NCBI GenBank assembly: GCA_948467735.1
Contig: CAOKFN010000016.1
Coordinates: 19,468-83,467, forward strand
Direction of reading: 5' to 3'
Length of the DNA stretch: 64,000 bases
From: an uncultured bacterium
GTDB lineage: Bacteria; Bacillota; Clostridia; Lachnospirales; Lachnospiraceae
The stretch's first letter is position 1, and the number at the start of each line of letters is the position of its first letter. Below are positions 1-9,620 of the stretch, in pieces. The position numbers and the translations under genes are program-made. The notes under the pieces are model-generated. The model did no database searches, was not told the origin of the DNA, and saw only the letters and a list, made by a program, of their open reading frames with translations.

Positions 1-66
1 TGGTATGCCACCGGAAACTCATGGCTGGCAGGTAAACCGCGTTTCTATGAGCTGCCTGTCAAATAG
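1..66 (+). CDS. C-terminal end of an unidentified plus-strand gene (partial)
   Basis: The first 66 bases read open in frame 1 and end in TAG. They encode about 21 residues ending in FYELPVK, with an aromatic-rich composition typical of a real protein C-terminus. The start lies outside the window, so no family can be named. The gene converges on truA, and a strong hairpin lies between the two. This is an inference from codon appearance and the position of the stop. Confidence 0.4.
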   Translation, partial: WYATGNSWLAGKPRFYELPVK

Positions 67-181
67 GACAAGATATGCTCACAAGCGGTCAAATCTGCCA
101 TCAATTCATGAAGCCTTCCGCTCGCGAGTCGAGGATCATGGCAAATGCCAGCAGCCGCAATATAAAAGATAGCAATAAACA

Positions 182-223
182 GCCGCCGCAATATGGGATT
201 ATTTCAGCTCATATCGCGGCGGC
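182..223 (-). terminator. Hairpin downstream of truA, probable terminator
   Basis: An inverted repeat (GCCGCCGC-A-ATATG against CATAT-C-GCGGCGGC) encloses a 14-nt loop in the gap between two convergent genes. On the minus strand it is followed by a T-rich stretch (TGTTTATTGCTATCTTTT). It probably ends the operon after truA and may also stop the converging plus-strand gene. Confidence 0.55.
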
Positions 224-295
224 CGTCTTATGCGGCCATAAATCAATTATGGCACGAATGCGAAAGGACGCGGCATACGTTCTTGCAGCCGCGTC

Positions 296-1051
296 TCATT
301 CAAACTCGTACTTTACCAAGGTCAGTCCCCGGGCAGGCGCGGTGGGCCCCGCGGCGCTGCGGTTCAATGCCGCCAGCACCTGAGGCATGGATTCCGGTTC
401 CCGTTTTCCCTGTCCCGCCTCCATCAGCGTTCCCGCGATAATTCTCACCATATTATACAAAAATCCGTTCCCACACACACGGATTACCAAATCATCCCCC
501 TGCTCTTCCAGATTCAGAGAATAGATTGTCCGCACCGTACTCTCCACCTTGGCCCCTGTCTGGCAGAAGCTCTTGAAATCATGTCTGCCTTCCAGATAAA
601 CCGCCGCCCTCCTCATCCGTTCCACATCCAAGGGCCGGTAAGTAAAATAAGAATACAGCCGCTTCACAGGCATCGGAAACTCCGCCCTGTAGATTCGATA
701 TTCGTAAGTCTTGCGGCTTGGAACATGTCTGGGATGCCAGTCAAGGCACACTTCCTCCGACTTCTGGACGCGGATATCCTCCGGCAGCTTCTGGTTCAGC
801 GCATATGAAATCTTTTCCGGGGGTATCCGGCTTTTTGTGTCGAACACAGCCACATTTCCCAGCGCATGTACTCCCGCGTCCGTGCGGCTGGCGCCGATTA
901 CCTGTATCCGCTCTCCCAACAGCCAAGAAAGGCACCGATTCAGTTCTGACTCAATCGTAACCGCGTTTTCCTGCAGCTGCCATCCGTGATAATTTGTCCC
1001 GTCATAAGCCACCGTCAGACGAACCCGCCTAATCTCCACCTGTCTTTTCAT
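296..1051 (-). CDS. truA: tRNA pseudouridine(38-40) synthase TruA
   Basis: Converts uridines 38-40 of the tRNA anticodon arm to pseudouridine in the cytoplasm. The 251-residue length is normal for TruA. The N-terminal RLTVAYDGTNYHGWQ signature and the catalytic-Asp motif RTDAGVHALGN are present, and the C-terminal FLYNMVRIIAGTL block is conserved. It lies 109 nt downstream of ecfT, in the usual Firmicutes order ecfA-ecfA-ecfT-truA after rplQ. In many relatives rplM-rpsI follow truA, but here the next gene converges on it, so the cluster ends here. Confidence 0.97.
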   Translation of the reverse strand: MKRQVEIRRVRLTVAYDGTNYHGWQLQENAVTIESELNRCLSWLLGERIQVIGASRTDAGVHALGNVAVFDTKSRIPPEKISYALNQKLPEDIRVQKSEEVCLDWHPRHVPSRKTYEYRIYRAEFPMPVKRLYSYFTYRPLDVERMRRAAVYLEGRHDFKSFCQTGAKVESTVRTIYSLNLEEQGDDLVIRVCGNGFLYNMVRIIAGTLMEAGQGKREPESMPQVLAALNRSAAGPTAPARGLTLVKYEFE

Positions 1052-1160
1052 CCTCCTTTTTCCAAAAGCGCGCTTCCACAGCCTTTGAGCCCAGCGCGCC
1101 GTCCCACTCCGCCTTCTGTCCTACGTCATTTCTCAATTTTATGCCGCCAAAACTATCTTC

Positions 1161-1961
1161 TCACAGAATTCTTCCCAAAGCAATGCCTACCGCCAAATAC
1201 AGCACAATAACCAAATATGCTATCCTGTCCCGCTTCCCATATATCAGCGGTTTCATCTTAGTCCTGCCCTCCCCGCCGCGATAGCATCTTGCCTCCATGG
1301 CCATGGCCAGATCATTTGCCCTGCGGAACGCTGAGATAAAAAGCGGCACCAGAAGCGGTACCATCGCCTTCGCCCTTTTGATAAGGTTTCCGGTCTCAAA
1401 ATCCGCTCCTCTGGCAATCTGCGCCTTCATAATCTTATCCGTTTCCTCCAGCAGAATCGGAATAAACCTCAAGGCAATGGACATCATCATGGCGACTTCA
1501 TGGACGGGTACATGAAATATTTTCAAAGGCTTCATCATCCTCTCCATCCCGTCCGTCAGATGATTGGGGGTGGTGGTCAGAGTCATAATCGAAGAACCGA
1601 TAATCAGCATCGTCAGCCGAACCGCCATGGTTACTGCCAGCTGCACGCCCTCCAAGGTAATGGTCAGCTTCCAGATGGATACCACTTCCGTTCCCGGCGT
1701 CAAAAACAGGTTAAACACCACCGTAAACAACAGCAGAACCAGAATCGCCTTCATGCCCCTGATCATAAACCGAAACGGCACATGGGAAAGTTTGATGACG
1801 ACTGCAAGAAATACGGCCGCCGTCAAATACCCCAGATAATTTTTGAAGAAGAACAGAGAAATGATATACAAAAGCGTCCCTCCTAATTTCACTCTTGGGT
1901 CCAGCCTATGTATCACCGACTCTGTCTGATAATATTGTCCTAATGTTATATCTCTCAGCAT
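1161..1961 (-). CDS. ecfT: ECF transporter transmembrane subunit EcfT
   Basis: The membrane scaffold of the energy-coupling factor transporter module. It joins the two EcfA ATPases to exchangeable S-components that bind vitamins or metals. The 266-residue product has about five hydrophobic segments. Two coupling-helix Ala-Arg-Gly-type motifs are visible (QIARGADFE near residue 180 and MEARCYRGG near 220), and these dock on the ATPases. No S-component lies beside it, so this is a shared, group II module, as expected next to the ribosomal cluster. It is followed by truA and preceded by the ATPase genes. Confidence 0.95.
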   Translation of the reverse strand: MLRDITLGQYYQTESVIHRLDPRVKLGGTLLYIISLFFFKNYLGYLTAAVFLAVVIKLSHVPFRFMIRGMKAILVLLLFTVVFNLFLTPGTEVVSIWKLTITLEGVQLAVTMAVRLTMLIIGSSIMTLTTTPNHLTDGMERMMKPLKIFHVPVHEVAMMMSIALRFIPILLEETDKIMKAQIARGADFETGNLIKRAKAMVPLLVPLFISAFRRANDLAMAMEARCYRGGEGRTKMKPLIYGKRDRIAYLVIVLYLAVGIALGRIL

Positions 1962-2092
1962 ATCTTTCTCTACCCGATTATCCTTAACTTATACGGCACG
2001 CCGACAAAACCTGCCGCGAATACCGACTGCCGCCCGGCTCACGAGCGGCCCACAGCCTTCAATTCCTATATCCGGCAGAACATAACCATCTC

Positions 2093-2938
2093 TCACCCCA
2101 GCGCCCGAAGCACCGTATCCGCCGCCGCCTCAATGGTAGTGGCCGTGACGTCCACCGGCAGCCCCCTCTCCTTCAGCGCATGAAGAATATACGTAACCTG
2201 CGGTGCTGCAAGCCCTACGGTTTCCAGCTCTTTAAAATGCGCAAAAACCTCCTTGGGCGCGTCGTCATACATGACCCTTCCCTCATTCATGACAATAATT
2301 CTGTCCACATATTCCGCCACATCCTCCATGCTGTGGGACACCAGCAGTATCGTCATGCCCGTCTCTGTCTGCAGCGCCTTCACCTGATGCAGTATTTCAT
2401 CCCTTCCCTTGGGATCCAGCCCCGCAGTGGGTTCGTCCAGTATCAGCACTTCCGGTTTCATTGCCAGCACTCCCGCAATCGCCGCCCTCCGCTTCTGGCC
2501 TCCGGACAGTTCAAAGGGCGACTGATAATATAATTCCATGGGCAGCCCCACCTTGCGCAGCGCGTCAAACGCCCGAAGCTCCACTTCCTTTTTTTCCAGT
2601 CCTAAGTTCTTTGGCCCAAAGCACACATCGGTAAATACATCTATCTCAAACAACTGATGCTCCGGGTATTGAAATACCAGCCCCACCTTGCTGCGAAGCT
2701 TTTTCAGGTCGTAATCCTTATCGTAAATATCTTCCCCATTGAAATAAATATGCCCGGAAGAAGCCTTTATCAGCCCGTTCATATGCTGTACCAAGGTAGA
2801 TTTTCCGGAGCCGGTATGGCCGATGATTCCCACAAATTGTCCGTCCGGAATCTGCAGGCAGACGTCGTCCAGCGCCTTCACCGCCAGAGGGGTATTCCCC
2901 TCATAAATATAACTGATATGATCCAAAATAATCGACAT
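2093..2938 (-). CDS. ecfA2: ECF transporter ATPase EcfA2
   Basis: ATP-binding subunit of the ECF vitamin/metal uptake module. The 281-residue protein has Walker A GHTGSGKST (near residue 40), Q-loop region VFQYPEHQLFE, ABC signature LSGGQKRR, Walker B VLILDEPTAGLD and switch histidine LVSHSMED. The QYPEHQLFE stretch is typical of the EcfA2 (EcfA') paralogue. It pairs with EcfA1 immediately upstream and EcfT downstream to form the A-A'-T core. The start is preceded by AGGTAGGAT-like purines. Confidence 0.95.
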   Translation of the reverse strand: MSIILDHISYIYEGNTPLAVKALDDVCLQIPDGQFVGIIGHTGSGKSTLVQHMNGLIKASSGHIYFNGEDIYDKDYDLKKLRSKVGLVFQYPEHQLFEIDVFTDVCFGPKNLGLEKKEVELRAFDALRKVGLPMELYYQSPFELSGGQKRRAAIAGVLAMKPEVLILDEPTAGLDPKGRDEILHQVKALQTETGMTILLVSHSMEDVAEYVDRIIVMNEGRVMYDDAPKEVFAHFKELETVGLAAPQVTYILHALKERGLPVDVTATTIEAAADTVLRALG

Positions 2939-3055
2939 ATCCTACCTCATTTCCGCCATTATAACTTTCTTTCCTTCCATTTTCTTTCCGAATATTTTCC
3001 TCTTTATAGATAACCTCTCCTTATAAAAAATGATACGGAAAAGAAAATACAAGCG

Positions 3056-3904
3056 TCAACGCCCTGTCAGCGCGTCCGCCAGCTCGTCTATGGTTAAAAT
3101 GCCGTCGGGCAGTTTGACGCCTCTTTTTTGCAGCTCATACGCCAGCAGCGTAACCTGCGGCACATCCAGCCTAAGCTCTTTGAGTCTTTCCACCTGCGAA
3201 AAAATTTCCCGGGGCGTGCCTTCCATGGCAATTCTGCCGCTGTCCATGACAAACACCCTGTCGGCGTGGATGATTTCTTCCATATAATGAGTGATCAGGA
3301 TAACCGTTACTTCCTCCACATGATTGAGGGCGCGAACCGCGCGAATCACTTCCCTGCGGCCGCTGGGGTCCAGCATGGCGGTGGGTTCGTCCAGCACAAT
3401 GCATTTGGGATGCATTGCAAGAACGCCCGCAATGGAAACTCTTTGTTTCTGGCCTCCGGAAAGCTTATTGGGAGAATGCCTGCGATATGCATACATCCCC
3501 ACCGCCTTCAGGCTTTCCTCCACCCGTTCCCATATTTCCTTTGTGGGAATCCCCATATTCTCAGGCCCGAAGCCCACGTCCTCCTCCACCACCTGTCCAA
3601 TGATCTGGTTATCGGGATTCTGAAACACCATTCCGGCTGTCTGACGGATATTCCAGATATTATCCTGCTCGGCAGTATCCATTCCGTCCACCCAGACCGT
3701 TCCCTCCGTGGGATTTAAGATCGCGTTCATATGCTTGGCAAGGGTGGATTTGCCGGAACCGTTATGTCCCAGAATGGCAATAAATTCCCCCTGCTGAATA
3801 TCCATGCTCACCTGATCCACAGCCTTGGTAATTCCCTCCACATTGCCTTCTTCGTCGCGTCTGATATATTCAAATACTAAATCTTCTGTTTTGACAATTC
3901 CCAT
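3056..3904 (-). CDS. ecfA1: ECF transporter ATPase EcfA1
   Basis: First ATPase of the ECF core. The 282 residues contain Walker A GHNGSGKST, Q-loop MVFQNPDNQIIG, signature LSGGQKQR, Walker B CIVLDEPTAMLD and H-loop LITHYMEE. The FQNPDNQ motif distinguishes EcfA1 from EcfA2, which carries FQYPEHQ. It is separated from ecfA2 by 117 nt and heads the ecfA1-ecfA2-ecfT-truA group. In close relatives this group follows rplQ directly; here a divergent peptidase gene and a MATE gene sit between. Confidence 0.95.
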   Translation of the reverse strand: MGIVKTEDLVFEYIRRDEEGNVEGITKAVDQVSMDIQQGEFIAILGHNGSGKSTLAKHMNAILNPTEGTVWVDGMDTAEQDNIWNIRQTAGMVFQNPDNQIIGQVVEEDVGFGPENMGIPTKEIWERVEESLKAVGMYAYRRHSPNKLSGGQKQRVSIAGVLAMHPKCIVLDEPTAMLDPSGRREVIRAVRALNHVEEVTVILITHYMEEIIHADRVFVMDSGRIAMEGTPREIFSQVERLKELRLDVPQVTLLAYELQKRGVKLPDGILTIDELADALTGR

Positions 3905-4405
3905 GACCGCATCCTCTGATTTTACCTTTTATTCACCCACGGGCCGCCGGTACGCCCGGCCGATTCTGCCTCGATACACCCGCCGACGCCTTCGCCCGCC
4001 TTAGTCTCACTGCGCCCGCCGACGCCTCCGCACTCCCTTGGCTCACTTCGCCGCCCTCGCATCCGCCCGGATTCGCTTCCGCAGACCGGCCAAAGCGTTT
4101 GTTCTTTTCTCACGATTCCCATTATATATAATTCTTCCGTGAATTACAACCACTTTTCTATTCCGACACGGCTTTCACCGCAGCAATTTATAATCCAATT
4201 CCCGCCGCGGGCGGCAAAACATTCCCCCGGCTTGGTATAACTTACTACGCGGCAGGCTGCGTAGAATTACACTCGGACCAGCCGCCGAATTGTCATGAAA
4301 GTCCCGGATGACAGCGTCTCCGTCCCATGGCAGAACCATGATATTTCATTTACAAAAATTCCTCCCTATGTTATGATATACACGGAACGGAAACAGGAGG
4401 TCGTC
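3905..4405. other. Gene-free stretch between ecfA1 and the M15 peptidase
   Basis: This 500-nt gap between divergent genes has no convincing ORF. Positions 3950-4100 are very GC-rich, with repeated CGCCCGCCGACGCC-like words, probably a degenerate local duplication. Promoters for both flanking genes should lie here, but none was recognised with confidence. The peptidase start at 4406 has a clear AGGAGG. Confidence 0.5.
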
Positions 4406-5347
4406 ATGGATAAAAATAAAATTGTTTCAATGGTGATAATATTGGCGGTGATTGTGGTCATTGCGGGCGGCCTCAGCCGGGCCGCCTTCAGGGATTCCTT
4501 TACTCTGGCCGAATATGCGCAGCAGAATCAGGCGTCGGGCTCAAACGCCGGCGAACAGAATTCATCCGCTTCAGGTTCGGGAAATCAGCCTTCGGGAAAT
4601 CATTCCTCCAGCAGCAGACAGCCCTCCCCGTCACCCGACGCGCCTTCCCCCGCTCCCACAGCCTCACCCGGCGACGCCAAGCTCACCGGAGCGGCTCTGA
4701 ACGGGACATCCGAATTAAAACAGCGTGTCCAATTAGCCGAAGGATTTTACTATGAACCTATTTCAGAAAAGCTGCGCCGCTACATGACGGGAATCTCCTT
4801 CCCTGCCGCTCAAAAAGGAGAAGAGCTTTCCCCTCCCGAGATTACCTTTGATGAACTGCGCTATGTCCATGTGATGCATTACGATTTTGACGGCAGCCCC
4901 GCGGAGGGCGAGCTTATCTGCAATGAGTATATCGCGCAGGACCTTCTGGAAATTTTTCATGAATTATACCGCAATGAATACCGTCTGGAAAAAATATTGT
5001 TAATCGACGAATATGAAGGCAGCCACACTGCTTCCATGGAAGACAACAACACCTTCTGCTTTCATTACTTCATGCCGGAAGAAAGCTCCGGAATGTCGAA
5101 ACATGCTTACGGGCTGGCAGTTGACGTCAATCCATTTTACAATCCCCTTGTCTCCTATGGCGAGGACGGTCAGGAAATCATATCCCCTTCCGAATCCCTG
5201 CCATATGCCAATCGTTCTTCAGGCTTTCCTTATAAGATAGACGAAAACGACCTCTGCTATAAATTGTTCCTCCGGCATGGTTTCACTTGGGGCGGAAACC
5301 GAAATGACGCCAAGGCCTATCAGCATTTTCAGAAAACAAAGCCCTGA
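4406..5347 (+). CDS. Membrane-anchored M15-family peptidase (VanY/DacB-like D,D- or L,D-carboxypeptidase)
   Basis: Predicted cell-wall hydrolase. An N-terminal transmembrane anchor (about residues 7-25) is followed by a Ser/Pro/Gly-rich linker of about 60 residues and then a catalytic domain. The M15 zinc-site pattern SKHAYGLAVDVNP (H-x6-D) is present, and a C-terminal YQHF histidine probably supplies the third ligand. The start was placed at the ATG preceded by AGGAGG with 5-nt spacing. An in-frame ATG 111 nt upstream would add a non-hydrophobic stretch before the anchor and lacks a good ribosome-binding site. The substrate, peptidoglycan stem peptide, is inferred from the family. Confidence 0.85.
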   Translation: MDKNKIVSMVIILAVIVVIAGGLSRAAFRDSFTLAEYAQQNQASGSNAGEQNSSASGSGNQPSGNHSSSSRQPSPSPDAPSPAPTASPGDAKLTGAALNGTSELKQRVQLAEGFYYEPISEKLRRYMTGISFPAAQKGEELSPPEITFDELRYVHVMHYDFDGSPAEGELICNEYIAQDLLEIFHELYRNEYRLEKILLIDEYEGSHTASMEDNNTFCFHYFMPEESSGMSKHAYGLAVDVNPFYNPLVSYGEDGQEIISPSESLPYANRSSGFPYKIDENDLCYKLFLRHGFTWGGNRNDAKAYQHFQKTKP

Positions 5348-5377
5348 TTTCTCCGGCGTCGAGCATAAAGCCCCGCT

Positions 5378-6730
5378 CTAAATTTTTATTTCCGTCCATT
5401 TCCCCTGCCGGAAGCGGATGCTCGCGAAAATAAACCGGGACAGCTGATCCGCGACCACGCCAAGCCATATGCCCGTGATACCCATCTCAAGCACATAGCC
5501 AAAGAAATACGAGCCCAGCGTCCTCATCACGGTTACGCTCACAGTGGACGCGATGGCCGTATAGAGCGTATCCCCCGCCCCTCTCAGACAGCCCATATAA
5601 ATCACCTGCGCAATCTGTAGTATCACTACAAAAATAATGATATGCATAATATTGACGCCAATGGCAACAATCTCCTCTTCCTCAAAAAACAGCCGCATCA
5701 ACAGCCCTGCGCCCAAGAAATATGTAATGGCAAGCAGAACCGAAATCACGCCTCCTATCATGCGGCAGGTCCTTCCATATTCTTTCGCCCTGTCCGGCTG
5801 TTTCGCCCCCAGACTATAGCCAATCAATGCTACCGCCGTCGCCTGCAGGCCGTCCCCAAAGGAAAAAGACAATCCCATAATGTTCATTCCCACTTGGTGA
5901 GCCGCCATAGCCGAGGTTCCCTGATCCGCAGCCATAATGGCCGTCAGCATAAAACCGATTCTCATGAGCACCTGTTCCGCAAAGACGCTGTATCCCACTT
6001 TGACGATATTTTTTAACGCCAGAAAAGAGGGCTTGATTTTTTCTTTTAAGATAAGCGGAATACTGATAAAATTATCCGCCTTCCAAACGGACAGCACGCT
6101 CATAATACTGGAAACCACCGTTCCCAGAACCGTTGCCAGCGCCGCGCCCCGAATACCCAAGGCCGGGAAACCGAAATTTCCCTGAATCAGCAGATAATTA
6201 AAAAGTATATTTACCGTATTGGATACAAGATTTGTCCGCATGGTGATACGGGTATTGCCCGCACCCCGCTGGGCGGAATTAATTCCCATCTGAATGACAT
6301 TAAAAATCATCCCGCCCATGATAATTTTGAAATACAATACCGCGCTGTCGTGAGTCAATTCCTCGGAGCCGCAGAGCCTGATAATAGGGTCCGCCAGCAC
6401 CACCATCAAAATACTCATGAACACCGCCATGACTAGGATAAAGATAAGAAATGTGGAAAAAATCTGATTGGCTTCTTCTTTCTTATTCTCCCCTTTTCGT
6501 CTGGCCACCAGCGCGGATATGGATACATTGGACGCCACAAAGAGGGAAAGCCCCAGAAACTTGGGCTGCGTCGTCAACCCTACCGCCGCCACCGCATAAG
6601 AGCCCATGGAACTGACCATAAGAGAATCTACCAATCCTGCGAAAGCCGTAAAAAAAGACTCCAGTATCGCAGGCCATGCCATATTCAGTGTCTTTCTTAT
6701 ATCATCCCTGCTGTATTGAAATAATTTCAT
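5378..6730 (-). CDS. MATE family efflux transporter
   Basis: A multidrug/toxic-compound extrusion antiporter of about 450 residues with roughly 12 hydrophobic segments. The N-terminal half has the characteristic MAWPAILESFFTAFAGLVD region, and the FVASNVSISALVARRKGE region follows. The substrate cannot be deduced; the coupling ion is probably Na+ or H+. The start was placed at an internal ATG preceded by GGGGTGTAAAA. A start 48 nt upstream is possible but has no clear ribosome-binding site. It converges on the M15 peptidase gene with a 30-nt gap. Confidence 0.9.
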   Translation of the reverse strand: MKLFQYSRDDIRKTLNMAWPAILESFFTAFAGLVDSLMVSSMGSYAVAAVGLTTQPKFLGLSLFVASNVSISALVARRKGENKKEEANQIFSTFLIFILVMAVFMSILMVVLADPIIRLCGSEELTHDSAVLYFKIIMGGMIFNVIQMGINSAQRGAGNTRITMRTNLVSNTVNILFNYLLIQGNFGFPALGIRGAALATVLGTVVSSIMSVLSVWKADNFISIPLILKEKIKPSFLALKNIVKVGYSVFAEQVLMRIGFMLTAIMAADQGTSAMAAHQVGMNIMGLSFSFGDGLQATAVALIGYSLGAKQPDRAKEYGRTCRMIGGVISVLLAITYFLGAGLLMRLFFEEEEIVAIGVNIMHIIIFVVILQIAQVIYMGCLRGAGDTLYTAIASTVSVTVMRTLGSYFFGYVLEMGITGIWLGVVADQLSRFIFASIRFRQGKWTEIKI

Positions 6731-6990
6731 TTTTACACCCCTATGCCCGCCCTTGGCAGGCTTCAATTCAAAATTCATGACAATAGAAGTCTGCTCTTGA
6801 ATTCTATTGTATGGAAGTCTGTTTCCAAACTTACACCCCCTGCATGCAGGCCAATCAATCGTTTGAAAGTGCTTTTTGTTACAAATTTTATTCTAAAAAG
6901 AAGGAACCGATGCTTCTGCATCAGCTCCCCACTTCATCATTTCTTACAAAAATATCATTCATTGCTTTTTACAACAAAATTACCTGCTGC
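6731..6990. other. Gap between rplQ and the MATE gene
   Basis: This AT-rich stretch of about 260 nt has no supported gene. It marks the interruption between rplQ and the ecfA genes, which are adjacent in many relatives. A promoter for the MATE gene is expected here, but no clear -35/-10 pair was identified. Confidence 0.4.
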
Positions 6991-7527
6991 TTAAACCAGC
7001 TCCAAAACAACTTCCATTGCCGCATCGCCCTTGCGGGGTCCGATTTTAATAATTCTGGTATATCCGCCCTTGCGATCCGCATATTTAGGTCCATACTCAT
7101 CAAAAAGCTTTGCCGCCAAGTCAACCTTCTTGGTATTTCTCTTTCTTCCTGCCCTTTCTGTCGGAACGTCCACAACAGGGTATAATACTCTCAATATCTG
7201 ATGTCTTGCATGCAGTCTGCTGGGCAGATCCTTTTTGATTTCCTTTTGTACGGACTCATATGTCGTCTTTCTCTTGCCGTTCACAACTTCCTTTACACGC
7301 TTCCCGTCCTTATCCTTTACAGGCACCTTAGCCGTAACCGTGACAGTCTCAAAATTATCCTTCTCCTTTGCCGCCATTGCAATCAGCCCTTCGGCGATTT
7401 TCTTTACTTCCTTAGCTCTTGCCTCGGTAGTAATAATCCTGCCATGATGCAGCAATGCCGTCACCTGATTTCTAAGTAACGCTTTCCTTTGCGAAGATGT
7501 CCTGCCTAATTTTCTGTACTTTGCCAT
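6991..7527 (-). CDS. rplQ: 50S ribosomal protein L17 with clade-specific insertion
   Basis: Large-subunit protein near the exit tunnel. The N-terminus MAKYRKLGRTSSQRKALLRN and C-terminus GGYTRIIKIGPRKGDAA are canonical. The product has 178 residues against about 115-125 in most bacteria. The extra residues form a basic Lys/Val-rich segment (about residues 57-105) before LHARHQ, plus a shorter one (VPTERAGRKRNTKK) after it. The start at 7527 has an AAAGGA ribosome-binding site; an upstream in-frame ATG would add 13 non-conserved residues. It is the last gene of the alpha operon, following rpoA. Confidence 0.96.
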   Translation of the reverse strand: MAKYRKLGRTSSQRKALLRNQVTALLHHGRIITTEARAKEVKKIAEGLIAMAAKEKDNFETVTVTAKVPVKDKDGKRVKEVVNGKRKTTYESVQKEIKKDLPSRLHARHQILRVLYPVVDVPTERAGRKRNTKKVDLAAKLFDEYGPKYADRKGGYTRIIKIGPRKGDAAMEVVLELV

Positions 7528-7675
7528 TGTTATTTTCCTTTCTCCATTCATGGTACATCCGGCCACGCTCTTTGGGCTTACTTACCGAATGCATTTTGAT
7601 TTTCCATTTAGAGATGAACCACCGGCGAACTCATTGGATTTACCGCCTATGGATATCCTTCTTATCATAATTCTT

Positions 7676-8632
7676 CTATTCCTCGCTGGGATTTAACTGT
7701 AGTCCCAGCTCTTTCAGCTTCGTCAATACCTCTTCCAAAGATTTTCTGCCAAGATTGCGAACCTTCATCATATCCTCGGAAGTCTTATTGCACAGTTCTT
7801 CCACCGTATTGATGCCTGCTCTCTTCAAGCAGTTGTAGGAACGCACGGAAAGTTCCAGTTCATCAATGCTCATTTCAAGAACCTTCTCCCTCTCATCGTC
7901 TTCTTTCTCTACCATAACCTCTGCGGTCTTAGCATTTTCAGACAAGTCAATAAAGAGGCTTAAATGCTCGCTCAATACCTTTGCGGCAAGGCTTACCGCC
8001 TCGTCGGGAACCAGAGTTCCATTCGTAAACACATCCAGCGTCAGTTTATCATAATCGGTAATCTGACCTACACGGGTATTTTCAATCCTAATATTGACTC
8101 TCTCCACAGGTGTGTAAATAGAATCAACTGCAATCACACCAATCGGTAAATCTTCGTGTTTGTTCTTATCGGCGCTTACATAGCCGCGGCCTTTGGTAAT
8201 CGTAAGCTCCATGTAAAGCTTGGCGTCTTTGCCGCTCAATGTAGCGATAGCCAAATCCGGGTTCAGAATCTCAATGTCCTGATCTGTCTGAATATCGGAA
8301 GCGTGTACGACGCCTTCGCCTTCAAATTCGATATATGCGGTCTTGGTCTCATTTGTCTCGCTGCTGTTCTTAATCGCAAGGCTCTTGATATTCATGATAA
8401 TTTCCGTCACATCTTCCTTCACGCCGGGAATCGAACTGAATTCATGCAGAACTCCTTCAATTTTAATCTGGCTTACCGCCGCTCCGGGCAGGGAGGAAAG
8501 CATGATTCTTCTCAAAGAATTGCCAAGAGTGATACCATATCCTCTTTCCAAAGGTTCCACTACGAACTTGCCGTACTTCTTGTCTTCTGAAATTTCAGCA
8601 ACCTCAATATTAGGTCTTTCAAAATCAAACAC
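7676..8632 (-). CDS. rpoA: DNA-directed RNA polymerase subunit alpha
   Basis: The alpha subunit nucleates core RNA polymerase assembly and contacts UP elements and activators. The product has 318 residues. The N-terminal domain shows GYGITLGNSLRRIMLSSLPG, and the C-terminal domain shows the helix-hairpin-helix block ELSVRSYNCLKRAGI...VRNLGRKSLEEV. The start is taken as GTG, preceded by AAGGAGG with 8-nt spacing and giving the conserved FDFERPNIE beginning. An ATG 63 nt upstream would add residues not seen in the family. It sits between rpsD and rplQ. Confidence 0.97.
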   Translation of the reverse strand: MFDFERPNIEVAEISEDKKYGKFVVEPLERGYGITLGNSLRRIMLSSLPGAAVSQIKIEGVLHEFSSIPGVKEDVTEIIMNIKSLAIKNSSETNETKTAYIEFEGEGVVHASDIQTDQDIEILNPDLAIATLSGKDAKLYMELTITKGRGYVSADKNKHEDLPIGVIAVDSIYTPVERVNIRIENTRVGQITDYDKLTLDVFTNGTLVPDEAVSLAAKVLSEHLSLFIDLSENAKTAEVMVEKEDDEREKVLEMSIDELELSVRSYNCLKRAGINTVEELCNKTSEDMMKVRNLGRKSLEEVLTKLKELGLQLNPSEE

Positions 8633-8829
8633 TCGAATACCCTCCTTTTTAATGTTATTCAAAGACACAAGCACTCCGAAGCCATATCCCGCCATAATGT
8701 AACGGTGATATGACCTCAGAGGCCAGCAGGGTTGTCGCTGTCCGCCCTATCATCCATGACAACGGACTTAATTTCATACGCCGAAACGTATGGAAATGTC
8801 TGTCGGCATGATAGGAACAGCAACTATGA

Positions 8830-9423
8830 TTACTTAGAGTACAACTCGACAATAAGCATTTCATTTACGGGGACATCAATCATCTCTCGAGTGGGAAGAT
8901 TCTTAATCGTTCCCTTCAAATTCTCAATATCCACATCCATCCACTCCGGCGTCAGTCTGCCGCCGGTCACTTCAAGAATATCCTTATATCTCTGCATGGA
9001 TTTTGCAGTTTCTCTGATTTCAACGACGTCACCGGCCTTAATCAAATAGGAAGGAATGTTGATCACTCTGCCGTTTACCGTCACATGCTTGTGGTCAACC
9101 ACCTGCCTCGCCTCACGGCGGGTTCTGGCAAAGCCCATTCTAAATACCACATTGTCAAGTCTCCTCTCCAACATGATCATCAGGTTTTCACCGGTCATTC
9201 CCTTCATTCTGTCAGCCTTGCTGTAATAATTTCTGAAAGGCTTCTCCAAGACGCCATAAATGAATTTTGCCTTCTGCTTCTCACGAAGCTGTAAGCCATA
9301 CTCGCTTACCTTCTTGCCTGCTCTTGTATTCTGTCTCTTAGACTTCTTGTCATATCCCAGATAAGAAGGCTCCAAGCCCAGTGCTCTGCATCTCTTCAAT
9401 ACGGGTACACGATTTACTGCCAT
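8830..9423 (-). CDS. rpsD: 30S ribosomal protein S4 (zinc-free form)
   Basis: Primary 16S rRNA binder, and in many bacteria a translational repressor of its operon. The 197-residue product has the S4 RNA-binding motif RLDNVVFRMGFARTRREARQ and the C-terminal ELYSK. The N-terminus (VPVLKRCRALGLEPSYLGY) contains one cysteine rather than a four-Cys site, so it is the C-minus, zinc-independent form. It is flanked by rpsK upstream and rpoA downstream on the same strand. Confidence 0.97.
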   Translation of the reverse strand: MAVNRVPVLKRCRALGLEPSYLGYDKKSKRQNTRAGKKVSEYGLQLREKQKAKFIYGVLEKPFRNYYSKADRMKGMTGENLMIMLERRLDNVVFRMGFARTRREARQVVDHKHVTVNGRVINIPSYLIKAGDVVEIRETAKSMQRYKDILEVTGGRLTPEWMDVDIENLKGTIKNLPTREMIDVPVNEMLIVELYSK

Positions 9424-9620
9424 TTTTATTTTCCTCTACTTTCTTGTCTGTTTACAGTATCCGAAGGATACCTTCCTCCAACAATTCAACCAACTAAAAC
9501 AATACAGCCGGACAATTCCTCCGACTGCACCAGCCCAAAATCCAGCCAGCAGCACCAGCCCGGAAGAATCGCCCCAGCGATTCTTCCAAGCGGATAAGCG
9601 CCAAAGATGCCTATTCGCTT

